NCBI GenBank assembly: GCA_027017165.1
Contig: JALURF010000049.1
Coordinates: forward strand, 1-5,349
Length of the DNA: 5,349 nucleotides
Source: Thermofilaceae archaeon
Lineage (GTDB): Archaea; Thermoproteota; Thermoprotei; Thermofilales; B69-G16
Direction: 5' to 3'
Shown: piece after piece, positions 4,519-5,349 of the stretch
Layout of the letters: every line of letters begins with the position of its first letter
How positions within the stretch are numbered: position 1 is the first letter of the stretch
Made by a program: the position numbers and the translations under genes
The notes under the pieces: model-generated
What the model saw: only the letters and a program-made list of their open reading frames with translations
The model's database searches: none
What the model was told of the DNA's origin: nothing

Positions 4519-5312
4519 AGTTTCACGCCAGCTTTTTTCAATCTAAATATAGTAGTTTCATAAGGATCGATAACTTCCTCTTCTAAGCCAGCTGCCAATG
4601 TTTTGTCGATTTCGGCGAGTTTTTCTAAAATTTTAGCTCTCTCCTCCCTAGACATTATCCTGGGATCTGTCATAGCCGCTGCGTGACAGCTAACGCCGTA
4701 GTCGAGGAGGTGTTTTAAAGCCTTAAATGGAAGGTCATAGAATTCACCTAGAGCTCCAGTCCTCCATGTAAATCCTTCGGGAGTACCGGCTTTAATAGAA
4801 ACCCTGACGTGTACTTTGGAAAACTTAGATATTTCTTTCGCGTAGGTTTTATCCCAGCCTATTAGAATTCCATTTGTCTCGAGGATGAAGAGTTTAAAAT
4901 CGGATGTTTCTACATATTCTAAGAGCTTTAATAAATGCCGCCTGCCTATAGTAGGCTCACAACCCGAAATTCTCGCCTTATTTATTATCAGTAACCTCCA
5001 GTACGGCTTTCCGTATTTTATCCCCTCCTTGGCGGCTTTAACCAGATTTGTGAAAGCTGCACGAGGAGAATAGAATACGCCGTATTTCTCCGGAAAATCT
5101 CTTGAAAATCCGCTCCAGCAATAGAAGCATCTGAGACAACAGCCTACAGCGTACCCGGTGGCTATCCCCCTATACACTGGCACGGAGTAGAAATCAGTGT
5201 ATTTCCTCTCCTGCCCTTCTTCTCCCTCCCTAGTAACTATTTTTTCAGTCCAAAGCGCGAGATCGATTGGATTGAAAGGCTTAAAATCGGGTTTTATATA
5301 CCTCGGATACAT
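4515..5312 (-). CDS. Archaeal radical SAM enzyme of unknown substrate
   Basis: The 265-residue protein binds a 4Fe-4S cluster through CX3CX2C at C58, C62 and C65 (GCCLRCFYCW; C59 is an extra Cys). After it come RISGCEPTIG (114-123), in the place of the usual SAM-binding GGEP motif, and KLFILETNGILIGWD (140-154). HVRVSIKAGTPEGFTWRTGA and YGVSCHAAAMTDPRIMS follow further on. The LETNG and SIKAGTPE blocks resemble the glycyl-radical-activating/PflA-like and MoaA-like side of the superfamily, but I cannot name the substrate. There is no extra C-terminal cluster-binding Cys motif, so a SPASM domain is unlikely. The ATG at 5312-5310 is preceded only by a weak GTGA, so the mRNA may have a short leader. 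It converges on nre with a 4-bp overlap of stop codons. Confidence 0.82.
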   Translation of the reverse strand: MYPRYIKPDFKPFNPIDLALWTEKIVTREGEEGQERKYTDFYSVPVYRGIATGYAVGCCLRCFYCWSGFSRDFPEKYGVFYSPRAAFTNLVKAAKEGIKYGKPYWRLLIINKARISGCEPTIGRRHLLKLLEYVETSDFKLFILETNGILIGWDKTYAKEISKFSKVHVRVSIKAGTPEGFTWRTGALGEFYDLPFKALKHLLDYGVSCHAAAMTDPRIMSREERAKILEKLAEIDKTLAAGLEEEVIDPYETTIFRLKKAGVKL

Positions 5313-5338
5313 ATTTTCACTGAATTAATCTTCGATAA

Positions 5339-5349
5339 GTAAATTAGTA
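5339..5349 (-). promoter_or_regulatory. Possible TATA-like box of the terminal radical SAM gene
   Basis: Read leftward from the window edge, TACTAATTTAC lies about 27-37 bp before the ATG at 5312, the distance expected for a short-leader archaeal promoter. The sequence is cut off at the edge, so this call is weak. Confidence 0.2.

Noticed and set aside
4885..5073. Rightward ORF opposite the terminal radical SAM gene
   Set aside because: Shadow of the radical SAM coding sequence, with no features of its own.

Overview
The window looks like the chromosome of a thermophilic archaeon, probably of the Thermoproteota or a related lineage, but I cannot name a genus. The evidence is an archaeal Nre (COG1602) protein, heavy use of ATA for Ile and AGA/AGG for Arg, Lys/Glu/Ile-rich proteins, very short intergenic gaps, AT-rich TATA-like boxes placed for short leaders, and a HEPN/MNT (HepT/MntA-like) gene pair. 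No RNA gene, CRISPR array, transposase or replication origin is visible. No gap between genes exceeds about 90 bases.

Layout: (1) Positions 2-91 (+) hold the last 29 codons of an unidentified gene. It converges on a HAD-like hydrolase (129-794, -). (2) An 86-bp divergent spacer separates the HAD gene from a rightward HEPN/MNT locus (881-1632). The HEPN gene here is broken. Its N-terminal half is read as a 77-residue ORF (881-1114). Its C-terminal half, including the RNLIVH motif, lies in another frame and runs in frame into a nucleotidyltransferase (1117-1632). A perfect 11-bp inverted repeat sits at the break. (3) A leftward two-gene operon carries a radical SAM protein of the spore-photolyase-like COG1533 family (2293-3096/3105) followed by a class I SAM-dependent methyltransferase (1648-2283). 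The two are 9 bp apart, and the upstream stop codon is embedded in the downstream Shine-Dalgarno sequence. (4) A 75-bp divergent promoter region separates that operon from nre (3172-4518, +), which keeps both its four-cysteine zinc site and a C-terminal PCNA-binding (PIP-like) tail. (5) A second radical SAM enzyme (4515-5312, -) converges on nre with stop codons overlapping by 4 bp.

Functionally, the right two thirds is a small SAM-chemistry and DNA-maintenance neighbourhood: two 4Fe-4S radical SAM enzymes, a methyltransferase and the repair-associated Nre protein. The left third holds an eroding HEPN/MNT toxin-antitoxin-type locus next to an atypical HAD protein. The HAD gene is flanked by diverged direct repeats (about 85-126 and 846-888). 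The most noteworthy observations are the broken HEPN domain with its hairpin at the break, the HEPN tail fused to the nucleotidyltransferase, and the repeats around the HAD gene. I see no convincing evidence of a wholly new system.
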